Positions 28,951-37,813 of a stretch of DNA of 64,000 bases are shown piece after piece (within the stretch, counting starts at the first letter, position 1; the number at the start of each line of letters is the position of its first letter). The stretch spans positions 1,696,001 through 1,760,000 of the forward strand of contig NZ_AP024480.1 in NCBI RefSeq assembly GCF_017347585.1. The letters are read 5' to 3'. The translations under genes and the position numbers were made by a program. Source of the stretch: Caldicellulosiruptor diazotrophicus (lineage in GTDB: Bacteria; Bacillota; Thermoanaerobacteria; Caldicellulosiruptorales; Caldicellulosiruptoraceae). The notes under the pieces are model-generated. The model saw only the letters and a program-made list of their open reading frames with translations. It made no database searches and was not told the origin of the DNA.

Positions 28951-30075
28951 TCACAGTTTATCAATTGGTGGCAATATAATTTTAAATGTATTTTGTGAGT
29001 TTATATTTATAATCTTAACATTTGGATATGTTTTTCTTATCCTTGATATTCCTTTACCAGCCTTTAAAAAAAGGTTATTGTCATCTAAAATTATCATCTT
29101 TTGGTATATCCATGGATTTCGACGCCTTGGTAGAATTTCTCTACCCATATTGAATATCATGTTATTTTCAAGAAGACAGCCAGGATTCGCAATTTCTATA
29201 TTTCTTTCAGAAATTTTAACTGCTGTGCACCTTGTTAAGTCATAATAATCTCTGTGGACAAGTGCATTTACAATTGCTTCAAACAAAGCCCACAGGTTTT
29301 TGTGAGGATACCTTTGAGTAAAAAAATTTATAGTTTTTTTAATTATACTATATATGTTACCACAAATAATTTGAATTTGTTCGAAAAATTCAATTGCCAA
29401 ATACGCCGATGGCAAAAACCTCTCAGGATATTTTCCAAACACAAGGATACCAGCTAAGGTAGGATAAAGGTTATTGCTTTCTCTATCTCTCTGAACAATC
29501 CCAAAACTTTCAAGCAAAATTAAGTTGTCCCACTCTGATAAAATACCACTTTTTTTAAAAAACATAGAAATTAGCTCAGGTTCAAGGTCGGTCAAATTCG
29601 CATTTCTTACAACTGACATTTCAAAATTGATACTCCCACTTTCTTCAAACATAGATGCTATCTCTTCTCTTCTCGCAACATCTGTTGTTGACCCCCGTCT
29701 TATATAAAACACACCGTTTTGCACCATCTGATGAGGTCTCAAACTACTCTTATATATTGTAAGAACACCAAGTTTTTTACCTTCGTATTCTACAATCTCA
29801 AACTTAATTGATACAGGTGGGTCACATCTTCCTGATATTATCTGCTGAATTTTTTCTTCAGAAATATTTTCGTCTTTTATTCCAATAACTCTTTTTGTCT
29901 TATCTTCAACCCCAAAGATAATATAGCCTCTTCCACCTCTTGAATTTGCAATAGCAATCACATCTTTTACAAGCTCTTTCTTTTCACCATCAGTTTCAAT
30001 TGAAAGAGACTGTTTAAAATCAAGTTTTGGCCCTTCATCAGATTCCAAAAGCATTTTAAGCTTATATTTATCCAT
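28951..30075 (-). CDS. AlbA_2 (Schlafen-type) putative DNA/RNA-binding and ATP-binding protein
   Basis: 374 residues. The N-terminal AlbA_2 domain is clear: LLESDEGPKLDFKQSL, IAIANSRGGRGYIIFGVED and FYIRRGSTTDVARREEI. The middle and C-terminal part matches the ATP-binding helicase-like HATPase_c_4 arrangement (LYPTLAGILVFGKYPERFLP, LWALFEAIVNALVHRDYY, IEIANPG). Such proteins are common in bacteria but rarely studied; they have been called putative transcriptional regulators. Its start overlaps the end of the HD-GYP gene by eight bases, so both are translated together. The usual C-terminal GKGISRI region is present, giving normal length for the short class. Confidence 0.85.
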   Translation of the reverse strand: MDKYKLKMLLESDEGPKLDFKQSLSIETDGEKKELVKDVIAIANSRGGRGYIIFGVEDKTKRVIGIKDENISEEKIQQIISGRCDPPVSIKFEIVEYEGKKLGVLTIYKSSLRPHQMVQNGVFYIRRGSTTDVARREEIASMFEESGSINFEMSVVRNANLTDLEPELISMFFKKSGILSEWDNLILLESFGIVQRDRESNNLYPTLAGILVFGKYPERFLPSAYLAIEFFEQIQIICGNIYSIIKKTINFFTQRYPHKNLWALFEAIVNALVHRDYYDLTRCTAVKISERNIEIANPGCLLENNMIFNMGREILPRRRNPWIYQKMIILDDNNLFLKAGKGISRIRKTYPNVKIININSQNTFKIILPPIDKL

Positions 30076-31723
30076 CTATCTTCATCTCTACTATTTTTGA
30101 GATTTTTTCCTCTTTAAGAACACCTAAAAACTCCTCAAACACTTCTGGGTCAAATTTTTTACCTACGTCCTCTTTCATTATTTCCAATGCTTGTTCCTCA
30201 GAAAAAGCCTTCCGGTAAGGTCTGTCTGTAGTAAGAGCATCAAATACGTCTGCAATTGAGATTATCCTTGACTCAAGAGGAATTTTGTCTCCTTTTATCC
30301 CCAGTGGATACCCACTTCCATCAAAATTCTCATGATGATATAGAACAATCTCTTTTATATTATCAAAATATTCAATGTTTGAAAGAATGTTATAACCATC
30401 TAAGGAGTGTCTTTTAACAATAGAATATTCTTCTTGCGTTAGCTTGCCAGGTTTATTTAATATGCTTTCCGGAATTACAATCTTGCCAATATCGTGAAGA
30501 TATGCAGCAATTTCAAGGTCAAATAGGTCAATTTTATGCCCTTTTGAAGAAAGCTTTTCACCTATTTTTTTACTATATCTCATAACCCTTTCTGCATGTC
30601 CTTTAGTATAAGGGTCTTTCATTTCAATAATAGATATCAAAAGTTTTATTGCCCCTTCGAAGTTTCTCTTTTCTTTCTCAAATAGTTCTTTTAGGAGTTT
30701 ATCTTGTTGTTTTAATAACGAAATCTTGCTTTTTATTTCGTTTGAAAAATATTCTAAAACAAGTTCTACATTTTTAAACTTTCCTTCTTTTCTTATGTTT
30801 GGTTTTGGAAAAGTTACATCACCGTTTATACCAGAAAATAGTGAAATAGCATAATCTTCAAGCTGAACAATCCTTTTTGTAAGGTATACTCCACTTAAAA
30901 ATGCTATAAGTAAAGTAAAAACCATGAGAAATAAAAACGTAATAATAAGCAGTTTTTCAAAGTGTCTTTTTATATTCAAAAGTGTTCTTTCATTATAATC
31001 AATTACGAGTGTGCCTACCTTATACCCCTCAATATCAAATAAATCAACATGATTTTTAAGAAGGTTTTCTTTAGAAGACACATTTGTCTTATCTACAAAA
31101 TATATTCTATCCACCATGTAAGGCTGTATCAAAGATACAAACTCATCAACATCTCTTGCCAAAAAAAGAGCTCCAGCAATAGGTTTTGTTAAATCTTTGT
31201 CATCTAAGACAGGACAACAAACAAACGCAAAAACTTTACCATTTATTTTTAGAAAACCTCTTTCAACAGGTATAAGATTTATATCGTTTTCAGAATATAC
31301 TTTACTTATTACTTTCTTGAATACTTTTGAAATTACGACTTGGCCAGTGTTTCTAATTCCTTTATAATTAGAATAATATGAGATAATATTTCCTTCTTTT
31401 GAAAAACCAATTATTAAGGAAAAACTGTAAGGTTTTTGGTAGAGCCAGCTTGTCCAGTAAAAGTTAATAGTCTCTTTATCATTTTTTATAACAGCTCTGT
31501 AAAGTTCATTCCAGATAGCATACTCTTTTGATATATTCTCCATATCATCAAAAATTTTTTGAATTATCCTCTCTAATGTTTGTTGTTGTTTATTAACAAA
31601 GTAATCATAGGTAATTTTTTCATACTGAGGAATTATGTTATTCATTACATACACAGCAACAATGGTCGATGGTAAAAATGCAACTATCAGTGTAAGAACA
31701 AGTATTTTAAATCTTAGCTCCAC
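30068..31723 (-). CDS. Membrane sensor with extracellular CHASE4-like domain and HD-GYP output
   Basis: About 551 residues. A transmembrane helix (about 5-30) is followed by an extracytoplasmic region like CHASE4 domains (ENISKEYAIWNELYRAV), a second helix near residue 250 and a short linker with a HAMP-like segment. The HD-GYP phosphodiesterase domain follows: HAERVMRYSKKIG, AAYLHDIGK with the HD pair, HSLDGYNIL, HHENFDGSGYPLGIKGDKIPLESRI with GYP, and ADVFDALTTDRPYRKAF. It should hydrolyse c-di-GMP. The start is given as GTG 31723, which has GGATGGGG upstream; an ATG at 31762 has no visible site and adds 13 polar residues. Confidence 0.9.
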   Translation of the reverse strand: MELRFKILVLTLIVAFLPSTIVAVYVMNNIIPQYEKITYDYFVNKQQQTLERIIQKIFDDMENISKEYAIWNELYRAVIKNDKETINFYWTSWLYQKPYSFSLIIGFSKEGNIISYYSNYKGIRNTGQVVISKVFKKVISKVYSENDINLIPVERGFLKINGKVFAFVCCPVLDDKDLTKPIAGALFLARDVDEFVSLIQPYMVDRIYFVDKTNVSSKENLLKNHVDLFDIEGYKVGTLVIDYNERTLLNIKRHFEKLLIITFLFLMVFTLLIAFLSGVYLTKRIVQLEDYAISLFSGINGDVTFPKPNIRKEGKFKNVELVLEYFSNEIKSKISLLKQQDKLLKELFEKEKRNFEGAIKLLISIIEMKDPYTKGHAERVMRYSKKIGEKLSSKGHKIDLFDLEIAAYLHDIGKIVIPESILNKPGKLTQEEYSIVKRHSLDGYNILSNIEYFDNIKEIVLYHHENFDGSGYPLGIKGDKIPLESRIISIADVFDALTTDRPYRKAFSEEQALEIMKEDVGKKFDPEVFEEFLGVLKEEKISKIVEMKIDG

Positions 31724-31787
31724 CTTGCCCCATCCTTTGTTTTGCTCAGATTTGTTTATCATCGTCTGTCGATTTTTGTCTAAGTTT

Positions 31788-31817
31788 AGTATAGCATAAT
31801 TTAGGTTGAAATGTCAT
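31788..31817 (-). promoter_or_regulatory. Probable sigma-A promoter of the HD-GYP/AlbA_2/TPR/thrS operon
   Basis: ATGACA (31812-31817) and TATACT (31788-31793) on the minus strand, separated by 18 bases. Each hexamer has one mismatch. It lies 26-60 bases before the possible starts. Confidence 0.55.
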
Positions 31818-31835
31818 TTGTGAAATATTCCTAAA

Positions 31836-32411
31836 CTACATCTTTTCTTCTCTCTTAAAATATATAAAGTCTTTTCCCACAAGATTTAATGGCAGTTTAT
31901 ATCCTACTATCTCACCCTTTTTTAAAACTTGCCCTTTTTGTACGTTTAAAACATCAATATTTTCAATTCTATAAAGTATCTTGCTTTCTTGCTGTATAAT
32001 AATATCAAAAGTTTCTCCTTTTTTAATAGTTTCCATTATTACTCCATCACAGGGACTGCGAATATCAGTCTTTTTTTTAACTATAATAAAAGTCCCACCA
32101 TCGTCAGATGACTGAATTTGTCCGTCCGCAGGGTATATGTAGGATGTAGAAGATAAACTTTTTGTCATATAGCTATTCCTTGTCTGTTTTGAAAAAGATA
32201 AAGGCTTTAAAAAATCTTCTATCCATTTTACTAAATTCGAATAAAGTTTCTCATCACGCTGAAAATAAAGTTTAGCTTTCTCAAACGAAAAATTGTCTAT
32301 GTAAATATATTCGAACTTTAACGAAAGAACTAAAAAAACAACTAAGGCTACTGTCGTTATTTTCATTACTGCTACCTTTGAACTCTTTTTTTCTATTTTC
32401 TTTTTTCTCAT
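31836..32411 (-). CDS. Degenerate M23 (lysostaphin-fold) membrane protein, SpoIVFA-like
   Basis: About 191 residues: a basic N-terminus, one membrane helix (near residues 16-34), an extracytoplasmic linker, and a C-terminal beta-sheet domain of M23 type (YPADGQIQSS, IRSPCDGVIMETIKKGE, NVQKGQVLKKGEIVGYK). The catalytic histidines and aspartate of active M23 peptidases are missing, as in SpoIVFA and other structural members. That suggests, without proving, a SpoIVFA-like scaffold; no spoIVFB-type gene is next to it, though an M50 protease of another type is at 35768. The ATG at 32411 has GAGAGG eight bases upstream. Confidence 0.65.
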   Translation of the reverse strand: MRKKKIEKKSSKVAVMKITTVALVVFLVLSLKFEYIYIDNFSFEKAKLYFQRDEKLYSNLVKWIEDFLKPLSFSKQTRNSYMTKSLSSTSYIYPADGQIQSSDDGGTFIIVKKKTDIRSPCDGVIMETIKKGETFDIIIQQESKILYRIENIDVLNVQKGQVLKKGEIVGYKLPLNLVGKDFIYFKREEKM

Positions 32412-32459
32412 TTTCACTACCTCTCTAAAGCATTTTCAATTTAATTTTTATTCGTTTAT

Positions 32460-32498
32460 ATAAAAAAAGATGATAGCAAGGCTACCTTACTATCATCT
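32460..32498 (-). terminator. Terminator of ytfJ, with the stop codon inside the stem
   Basis: 14-base arms (32468-32481 and 32485-32498, one G-U pair) with a 3-base loop, followed on the minus strand by seven T. The ytfJ stop at 32493-32495 lies in the first arm. Confidence 0.9.
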
Positions 32499-32876
32499 TC
32501 TTTGAATTATTTCTTTTATATCTTCAATTATATTTGGAATAATATCAATTATTCTCTCAATATTACTGTTTGCTGAGACATTTAAAAGTCTTATCTGGTC
32601 CTGCGTTACAACCAAAAAGGCAATCGGCATAACAGAAATTCCTGCACCAGTTCCACCTGCAAAGAGCGGAGTATTTTCATCGGTTTTGTTCATCTTATTA
32701 TTATCTTGTTTTATATCACCCCCACCTGCCACAAAACCAAATGAAACTTTTGATACTGGAATTATAACAGCTCCAGATGAACTTTGAACAGCATCACCTA
32801 CAATTGTGTTTACGTCAATCATCTGTTTTAGATTTTCCATCGTTGTCTGCATAAGCATTTCAATTGGATGTGCCAA
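32493..32876 (-). CDS. ytfJ: GerW/YtfJ-family sporulation protein
   Basis: About 127 residues. HPIEMLMQTTMENLKQMIDVNTIVGDAV, VIIPVSKVSFGFVAGGGD, AGGTGAGISVMPIAFLVV and a C-terminal helix match the YtfJ/GerW family, which is produced in the forespore and needed for germination responses in Bacillus. The start is a TTG at 32876, which matches the short family N-terminus and follows GAGGGGTGG. It overlaps the end of the DUF2953 gene by 17 bases, a pairing common in Clostridia. Confidence 0.93.
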   Translation of the reverse strand: MAHPIEMLMQTTMENLKQMIDVNTIVGDAVQSSSGAVIIPVSKVSFGFVAGGGDIKQDNNKMNKTDENTPLFAGGTGAGISVMPIAFLVVTQDQIRLLNVSANSNIERIIDIIPNIIEDIKEIIQRR

Positions 32877-33417
32877 GTTTAACACCACCCCTCTGTTTTT
32901 TTATTACTTTAAGCCAACCAGTCAAAAGCTTTATAGGAAGAATTTTTACATAAACATTTAATTGTAAAATGCTTGAAAAAAAGTCTTCTTTCAAGAAGGC
33001 TTTACAATCAAGATTGGTATTTTGACCACATGACATTAATATTCCCCAAATTGAATAAATACTTGCACTTAAAATACTCAAAATAAACGCATCTTTACAG
33101 TAAATGCGCACAAAAATCTTTTCTATTTTTACCACAGTTGATAAAAGAAAGATTCTTATAAGATTAAATGTCATTTTAGTAGAAATATGCTTTGATTTTA
33201 TATTTCTGCCTTTTTCTACAATTGAAAATCTCTTATCTCTTTTGTAATCAGAAACTTGAATCTTCTTATGAAATATTGACACATAAATTCCTAAAATGTT
33301 AAATTTTATTGTAATACAAATTCTCTTTTCAACTTTTATCTCAATCAAAAATATTTTTGGCAGAAAAAGATAAATTAGCAAAAACGCAAAGGACAAGAAA
33401 TAAATGAAAATTTCCAA
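32860..33417 (-). CDS. DUF2953 membrane protein
   Basis: 185 residues with an N-terminal hydrophobic stretch and a second one near residue 85, beta-rich charged segments between, and the DUF2953 features KVEKIF and a Cys-containing C-terminal part. The assignment rests on these and on the constant placement beside ytfJ in spore formers. The function is unknown; a sporulation role is inferred. The start is a TTG at 33417 after AGGCAG. Confidence 0.7.
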   Translation of the reverse strand: MEIFIYFLSFAFLLIYLFLPKIFLIEIKVEKRICITIKFNILGIYVSIFHKKIQVSDYKRDKRFSIVEKGRNIKSKHISTKMTFNLIRIFLLSTVVKIEKIFVRIYCKDAFILSILSASIYSIWGILMSCGQNTNLDCKAFLKEDFFSSILQLNVYVKILPIKLLTGWLKVIKKQRGGVKLGTSN

Positions 33418-33476
33418 TTCTTACTGCCTATTAACCCTTTCAAACTTTTTATTAAAATTATTCCCACAAAAATTAA

Positions 33477-33505
33477 AGAGGATACCTCAAATTGAGGTAT
33501 CCTCT
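33477..33505 (-). terminator. Terminator of scpB, with the stop codon inside the stem
   Basis: 14-base arms AGAGGATACCTCAA and TTGAGGTATCCTCT are perfectly complementary with a single-base loop region. The scpB TGA at 33487-33489 is within the hairpin. A T-rich run follows on the minus strand. Confidence 0.9.
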
Positions 33506-34032
33506 TGCTGGATTTTTGAAATCTTCTCTTTAAGTTCTTCTAAATCTTTTATTCCAAGAGAAGTGTAAAAAAGTGAAGTTACCTCATATAAAGCAGGCTT
33601 ACCTATTGTATCAAGTCTTCCAGCTTCTTTGATAAGTCCTTTTTCTATAAGGCTTTTTATTACATTCTCACTATTTACTCCTCTTATCTTTTCTATCTCT
33701 TGTCTTGTAATAGGTCCTTTTAATGCAACAATTGATAACACCTCATACGCTGCTTGAGAAAGTGACACAGACTTTTGCTCCACATCAAAGTATTCTTTTA
33801 TATATCCAGAGTTTTCTGGATTAGTAACCAGTATATATCCATTTTCTTGTTCGGCTATTAAAAATCCTCTGTTTTGTTGAAGATATTCTTGTCTCAGCTG
33901 CTCGACACAATTTTTAACCTCTTGAAACTCTAACTCCAAAATCTTAGCCAGTTTTTGGATATTCAATGGTTCCGTAGCCAAAAAGAGTATGCTTTCTATA
34001 ACCGATTTTATCTTTGCAGCATCCATTACCAT
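33487..34032 (-). CDS. scpB: Segregation and condensation protein B
   Basis: 181 residues of the SMC-ScpAB condensin accessory subunit. Two winged-helix units are seen (KSVIESILFLATEPLNIQKLAKIL, then GPITRQEIEKIRGVNSENVIKSLIEKGLIKEAGRLDTIGKPALYEVT). The ATG at 34032 has GAGG seven bases upstream; a second ATG two codons later would also serve. It starts four bases after the scpA stop. Confidence 0.97.
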   Translation of the reverse strand: MVMDAAKIKSVIESILFLATEPLNIQKLAKILELEFQEVKNCVEQLRQEYLQQNRGFLIAEQENGYILVTNPENSGYIKEYFDVEQKSVSLSQAAYEVLSIVALKGPITRQEIEKIRGVNSENVIKSLIEKGLIKEAGRLDTIGKPALYEVTSLFYTSLGIKDLEELKEKISKIQQEDTSI

Positions 34033-34036
34033 CCTG

Positions 34037-34747
34037 TTACCTCTTTAAAATCTTTATATCATCAAATATTTTATCTTGATGAGCAAAGATATGACCAAGC
34101 TTACAAAGTTCTAATATAGCCAAAAATCTGTAGATAATTCCTTCCTTTGAAATCCCTTTAATGAGATTGCTAAAATACAAGGTACCTTTTTGTTTAATAT
34201 ATTCAAGTACTTGTTTTATAACTTTCAAAATAGATATTGATTGCTTCTTGGTAATCTCTTGAAGTTTTTGAACATTTTCTTTTGAAAAATCTTCATTCTT
34301 CTCGACAGTTGCTAAATATGCTCTGCAAAGCTTTTTAATATCAAGCTGAAGTACAAGATCTTTTCTGCTTTCATTTAATAGTAGATAATCTTGGCTTGTC
34401 TTTCTATAGCATTCTCTGTAAGGAAAGTTTTCTTTTAAGTAAATTGCTACCTGTTTGTATTTCTGATATTCTCTTAGTCTTTCTACAAGTTCTTGGCGTG
34501 GATCTTGGTCTTCCTGAGCTTTGGGCAAAAGCATTTTTGATTTTATCTCTAAAAGTGTTGCTGCCATTACCATAAACTCTGAAACAGAATCCACATTGAC
34601 AGTATCTAAACGGTTGAGATATTCCAAGTACTGGCTTGTGATTTCGGATATTGGTATATCATATATATTTATTTTCTCTTTTTTTATGAAGTAAAGCAAC
34701 AGGTCAAGTGGTCCTTCAAAGTTAGGAAGTTTAACCTCAAAGTTCAT
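34037..34747 (-). CDS. scpA: Segregation and condensation protein A
   Basis: 236 residues, kleisin subunit of SMC-ScpAB. The N-terminal FEGPLDLLLYFIKKEKINIYDIPISEITSQYLEYL is diagnostic, with MAATLLEIKSKMLLP after it and a C-terminal winged helix. It bridges SMC heads. It overlaps the trpS end by four bases (ATGA). Confidence 0.97.
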   Translation of the reverse strand: MNFEVKLPNFEGPLDLLLYFIKKEKINIYDIPISEITSQYLEYLNRLDTVNVDSVSEFMVMAATLLEIKSKMLLPKAQEDQDPRQELVERLREYQKYKQVAIYLKENFPYRECYRKTSQDYLLLNESRKDLVLQLDIKKLCRAYLATVEKNEDFSKENVQKLQEITKKQSISILKVIKQVLEYIKQKGTLYFSNLIKGISKEGIIYRFLAILELCKLGHIFAHQDKIFDDIKILKR

Positions 34748-35721
34748 AACAGACCTGCCCTGTCCTTTGCTTCTTGCAATGTTCTTGAGGCTATTTCTTT
34801 CGCCTTTTTTGCACCTTCACTGATAACTCCCAAAACATAGTCAAGGTCATTTTCAAGATCTCTTCTTTTTGCTTGAATTGGCTCTAAAAACCTTGAAATA
34901 TTTTCAAATAGCTTCTTTTTGCATTCAACACAACCCATTTTACCCTGTCTACAATTTTCTTCAGTCTCTGATACAATCTCTGGGCTGAATATCTGATGAT
35001 ATGTAAAAACTGTGCACACCTCAGGATGTCCAGGGTCGTTCTTGCGAATCCTTGCAGGGTCAGTCACCATGTTCATTACCTTTTTCCTGATACTTTCCAA
35101 GTCTTCTGAAAGCGCAATTGTATTTCCATAGCTTTTACTCATCTTGCGTCCGTCTGTACCAACAAGCACTTTTACGGTGTTAAGAATTGCCTGTGGTTCT
35201 GGAAAAGTTTGACCATATAAAAAGTTAAACCTTCTTGCAATCTCTCGTGTAAGCTCCAAATGTGGAAGCTGGTCTTCACCAACTGGGACAAACTCTGCCT
35301 TGTATATCAGTATATCAGCAGCCTGAAGACATGGATATCCCAAAAAACCATATGTTGCTATGTTTCTTTCTTTTAATTCTCTCATCTGGTCTTTGTAAGT
35401 TGGACACCTATAAAGCCAAGAAAGAGGAGTTATCATAGAAAATAAAAGATGAAGCTCAGCATGCTGTGGAACATGCGACTGCACAAATATTGTACACTTT
35501 TTTGGGTCAAGACCGCACGCCAAAAGGTCTATAACAACCTGCTTTGTATATTCTCTTAAATTCGAAGTATCTTCATATCCTGTTGTAAGTGCGTGCCAGT
35601 CGGCAACAAAAAAGAAACATTCATATTCATCCTGAAGCTTTATCCAACTTTCTATAGCTCCAAAATAGTTCCCAAGATGTAAAATTCCCGTAGGTCTTGT
35701 ACCAGACAAAACTCGTCTCAT
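34744..35721 (-). CDS. trpS: Tryptophanyl-tRNA synthetase
   Basis: 325 residues. Class I signature HLGNYFGA (HIGH-type) and KMSKSYGN (KMSKS) are present, with GEDQLPHLELTREIARRFN. The CRQGKMGCVECKK segment is typical of thermophile forms. The gene starts MRRVLSGTRPTGILHLGN. It sits between the M50 protease gene and scpA. There is no T-box in the 46-base gap upstream. Confidence 0.98.
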   Translation of the reverse strand: MRRVLSGTRPTGILHLGNYFGAIESWIKLQDEYECFFFVADWHALTTGYEDTSNLREYTKQVVIDLLACGLDPKKCTIFVQSHVPQHAELHLLFSMITPLSWLYRCPTYKDQMRELKERNIATYGFLGYPCLQAADILIYKAEFVPVGEDQLPHLELTREIARRFNFLYGQTFPEPQAILNTVKVLVGTDGRKMSKSYGNTIALSEDLESIRKKVMNMVTDPARIRKNDPGHPEVCTVFTYHQIFSPEIVSETEENCRQGKMGCVECKKKLFENISRFLEPIQAKRRDLENDLDYVLGVISEGAKKAKEIASRTLQEAKDRAGLL

Positions 35722-35767
35722 CTTTTCATTCCCCTATTCTCATCAAGATTTTTATATAATTATACTT

Positions 35768-36403
35768 TTAAGGAAATAAACTTAAAATAAATTCAATAAA
35801 GGTAAAAATAACATGAGCAATAGGTTGTAACACATATGAAAGCAAGTAAGGAGCAAATAATATGCATGCAATCAATATCATCTGGCCGACTACCTCATAT
35901 CTATAATAAAATTCTATATATTTGTTCGGCGCAAAGATAAACAAAATCTTTGAACCATCTAAAGGAGGTATTGGCAATAAATTGAATATAGCAAGGTAAA
36001 CATTAATCAAATAGGCCTGTTGAACCATTATTAATAGATACTTATTCGTAATTATATTGTATTTGTTAGCATATTTTAGCGCAACAGCAAACAAAATTGC
36101 CGAAAGAATATTTGCAACAGGCCCTGCTAAAGCAGTCAGACCCATACCTGTTTTTGGATTTTTGTACTTTGTTGGGTCAGTCACCACAGGTTTTGCCCAT
36201 CCAAACCCAAAAAGGATCAATGCTATCGCACCAAACAAATCTATGTGTGGCAATGGATTTAAGGTTATCCTCCCCTGCCTTTTAGGAAGATCATCACCTT
36301 GCAGGTATGCAACAAATCCATGGGCTGACTCGTGTACAGATATTGCAAAAAGCAGCCCTGGAATTCTCAAAAGCATAGTTATAATACTTGGTACAGTCAT
36401 CAT
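35768..36403 (-). CDS. Site-2 protease family M50 membrane protein
   Basis: 211 residues, five or six membrane helices. The zinc motif HESAHG (HExxH) is near residue 25, the second metal motif is in NLLPIPPLDGS near 150, and GWAKPV and LAGPVANIL are typical of the S2P/M50 'rhomboid-type' small members. These cleave substrates within the membrane. No PDZ domain is present. Substrate unknown; no anti-sigma gene is adjacent. Probably one transcript with lysA and trpS. Confidence 0.93.
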   Translation of the reverse strand: MMTVPSIITMLLRIPGLLFAISVHESAHGFVAYLQGDDLPKRQGRITLNPLPHIDLFGAIALILFGFGWAKPVVTDPTKYKNPKTGMGLTALAGPVANILSAILFAVALKYANKYNIITNKYLLIMVQQAYLINVYLAIFNLLPIPPLDGSKILFIFAPNKYIEFYYRYEVVGQMILIACILFAPYLLSYVLQPIAHVIFTFIEFILSLFP

Positions 36404-36427
36404 AAATTCTCTCCAATTTAAATTTTG

Positions 36428-37729
36428 TTAAATCTCCAAGTCGTTTCTCACAATGTCTTCATAAGTTTCACGCTTTACAATCACTCTTGCTTGTCCATTT
36501 TTCAAAAGTACAACTGCAGGCCTTGGAAACCTATTGTAATTACTCGACATAGAATAATTATATGCTCCTGTTGCCAAAATGGCAATATGTTGCCCACTCT
36601 TAAGCTCAGGAAGCTTAATATCTTTGATGAGTATATCACCAGACTCACAGCATCTTCCCGCTATTGTATAAACTTTCGTCCGTTCTCCCAGCGGGTTTTC
36701 AACAACATATGCATCATATCTTGCTTGATACAGTGCATATCGTGGATTGTCTGTCATCCCACCATCAACAGATACATAGTTTCTGACATTTGGTATTTCT
36801 TTGACACTTCCAATTGTATAAAGAGTAATCCCAGCTTCACCAACAATTGATCTTCCAGGTTCCAAAACAATAAACGGTTTTTTTAACCCTCTCAAACTGC
36901 AAAATTCTTCTACCTCTTCAGCAATTACTTCTATAAACTTTTCAACTCTCGGTGGTTCGTCATATGCGGTATATTTTATTCCGAATCCACCACCTAAATC
37001 TAATATTTCTATTTCATAGTCAAGTTCATTTTTAATCTTGAGCATAAACTCAAGCATGACTCTTGCAGCAAGTTTAAATGGAGCTGTCTCGAAAATCTGT
37101 GAACCAATGTGGCAATGAAGACCTACCAAGTTTAGTTCCTCTTTTTGTAAAACCTTTTGAACCATAGAGAACGCTTCGCCATTTTCAAGCGTAACTCCAA
37201 ACTTTGAGTCTATCTGGCCTGTCCTAATAAACTCGTGTGTATGAGCTTCTATTCCCGGTTTTATTCGAATTAAAACATCTGCTTTTTTGTCTCTTGTTTT
37301 ACATATCAAACTTAGCATCTCAAGCTCATCAAAATTATCAAGTACAATCTTTACACCCTTTTCAACTGCCATCTCAAGTTCATCGTATGTTTTATTATTT
37401 CCATGGAAGAATATTTTGTCTGGATTAAAATTTACAGAAAGTGCTGTGTAAAGCTCTCCACCCGATACAACATCAAGTCCAATTCCTTCTTCCTTTGCTA
37501 TTTGACACATTGCTTTTGTACAAAAAGCTTTTGAAGCATATATTATAAGACCATTCTCTCCAAAATATTTATCAAGGGAAGATTTAAATCTATTAATATT
37601 TTCTCTTATCATTGTCTCATTCATAACATAAAGAGGTGTTCCATACATCTCTATCAAGTCAAGAAGGTCAATCCCTTCCCATGAAAGATTGCCTTTTGGT
37701 GAAATTTCAAGATTATATCTTAGGTGCAT
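36428..37729 (-). CDS. lysA: Diaminopimelate decarboxylase
   Basis: 433 residues. The PLP-barrel shows YASKAFCT (Schiff-base Lys), HGNNKT, HCHIGSQI, DLGGGFGIKYT, EPGRSIVGEAG and, in the C-terminal barrel, CCESGDIL and GAYNYSMSSNYN. It makes lysine from meso-diaminopimelate. The ATG at 37729 follows AGAAGGT; an earlier in-frame ATG at 37774 adds unconserved residues. It may be read with the acyl-CoA synthetase gene, 84 bases upstream. Confidence 0.97.
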   Translation of the reverse strand: MHLRYNLEISPKGNLSWEGIDLLDLIEMYGTPLYVMNETMIRENINRFKSSLDKYFGENGLIIYASKAFCTKAMCQIAKEEGIGLDVVSGGELYTALSVNFNPDKIFFHGNNKTYDELEMAVEKGVKIVLDNFDELEMLSLICKTRDKKADVLIRIKPGIEAHTHEFIRTGQIDSKFGVTLENGEAFSMVQKVLQKEELNLVGLHCHIGSQIFETAPFKLAARVMLEFMLKIKNELDYEIEILDLGGGFGIKYTAYDEPPRVEKFIEVIAEEVEEFCSLRGLKKPFIVLEPGRSIVGEAGITLYTIGSVKEIPNVRNYVSVDGGMTDNPRYALYQARYDAYVVENPLGERTKVYTIAGRCCESGDILIKDIKLPELKSGQHIAILATGAYNYSMSSNYNRFPRPAVVLLKNGQARVIVKRETYEDIVRNDLEI

Positions 37730-37813
37730 ATACCTTCTCCCCTCACAATTTAATATTGAAAATAATTCTAACATACAATTAAAGAAAAATTCAATATTTT
37801 CTAAGGTAAGAGA

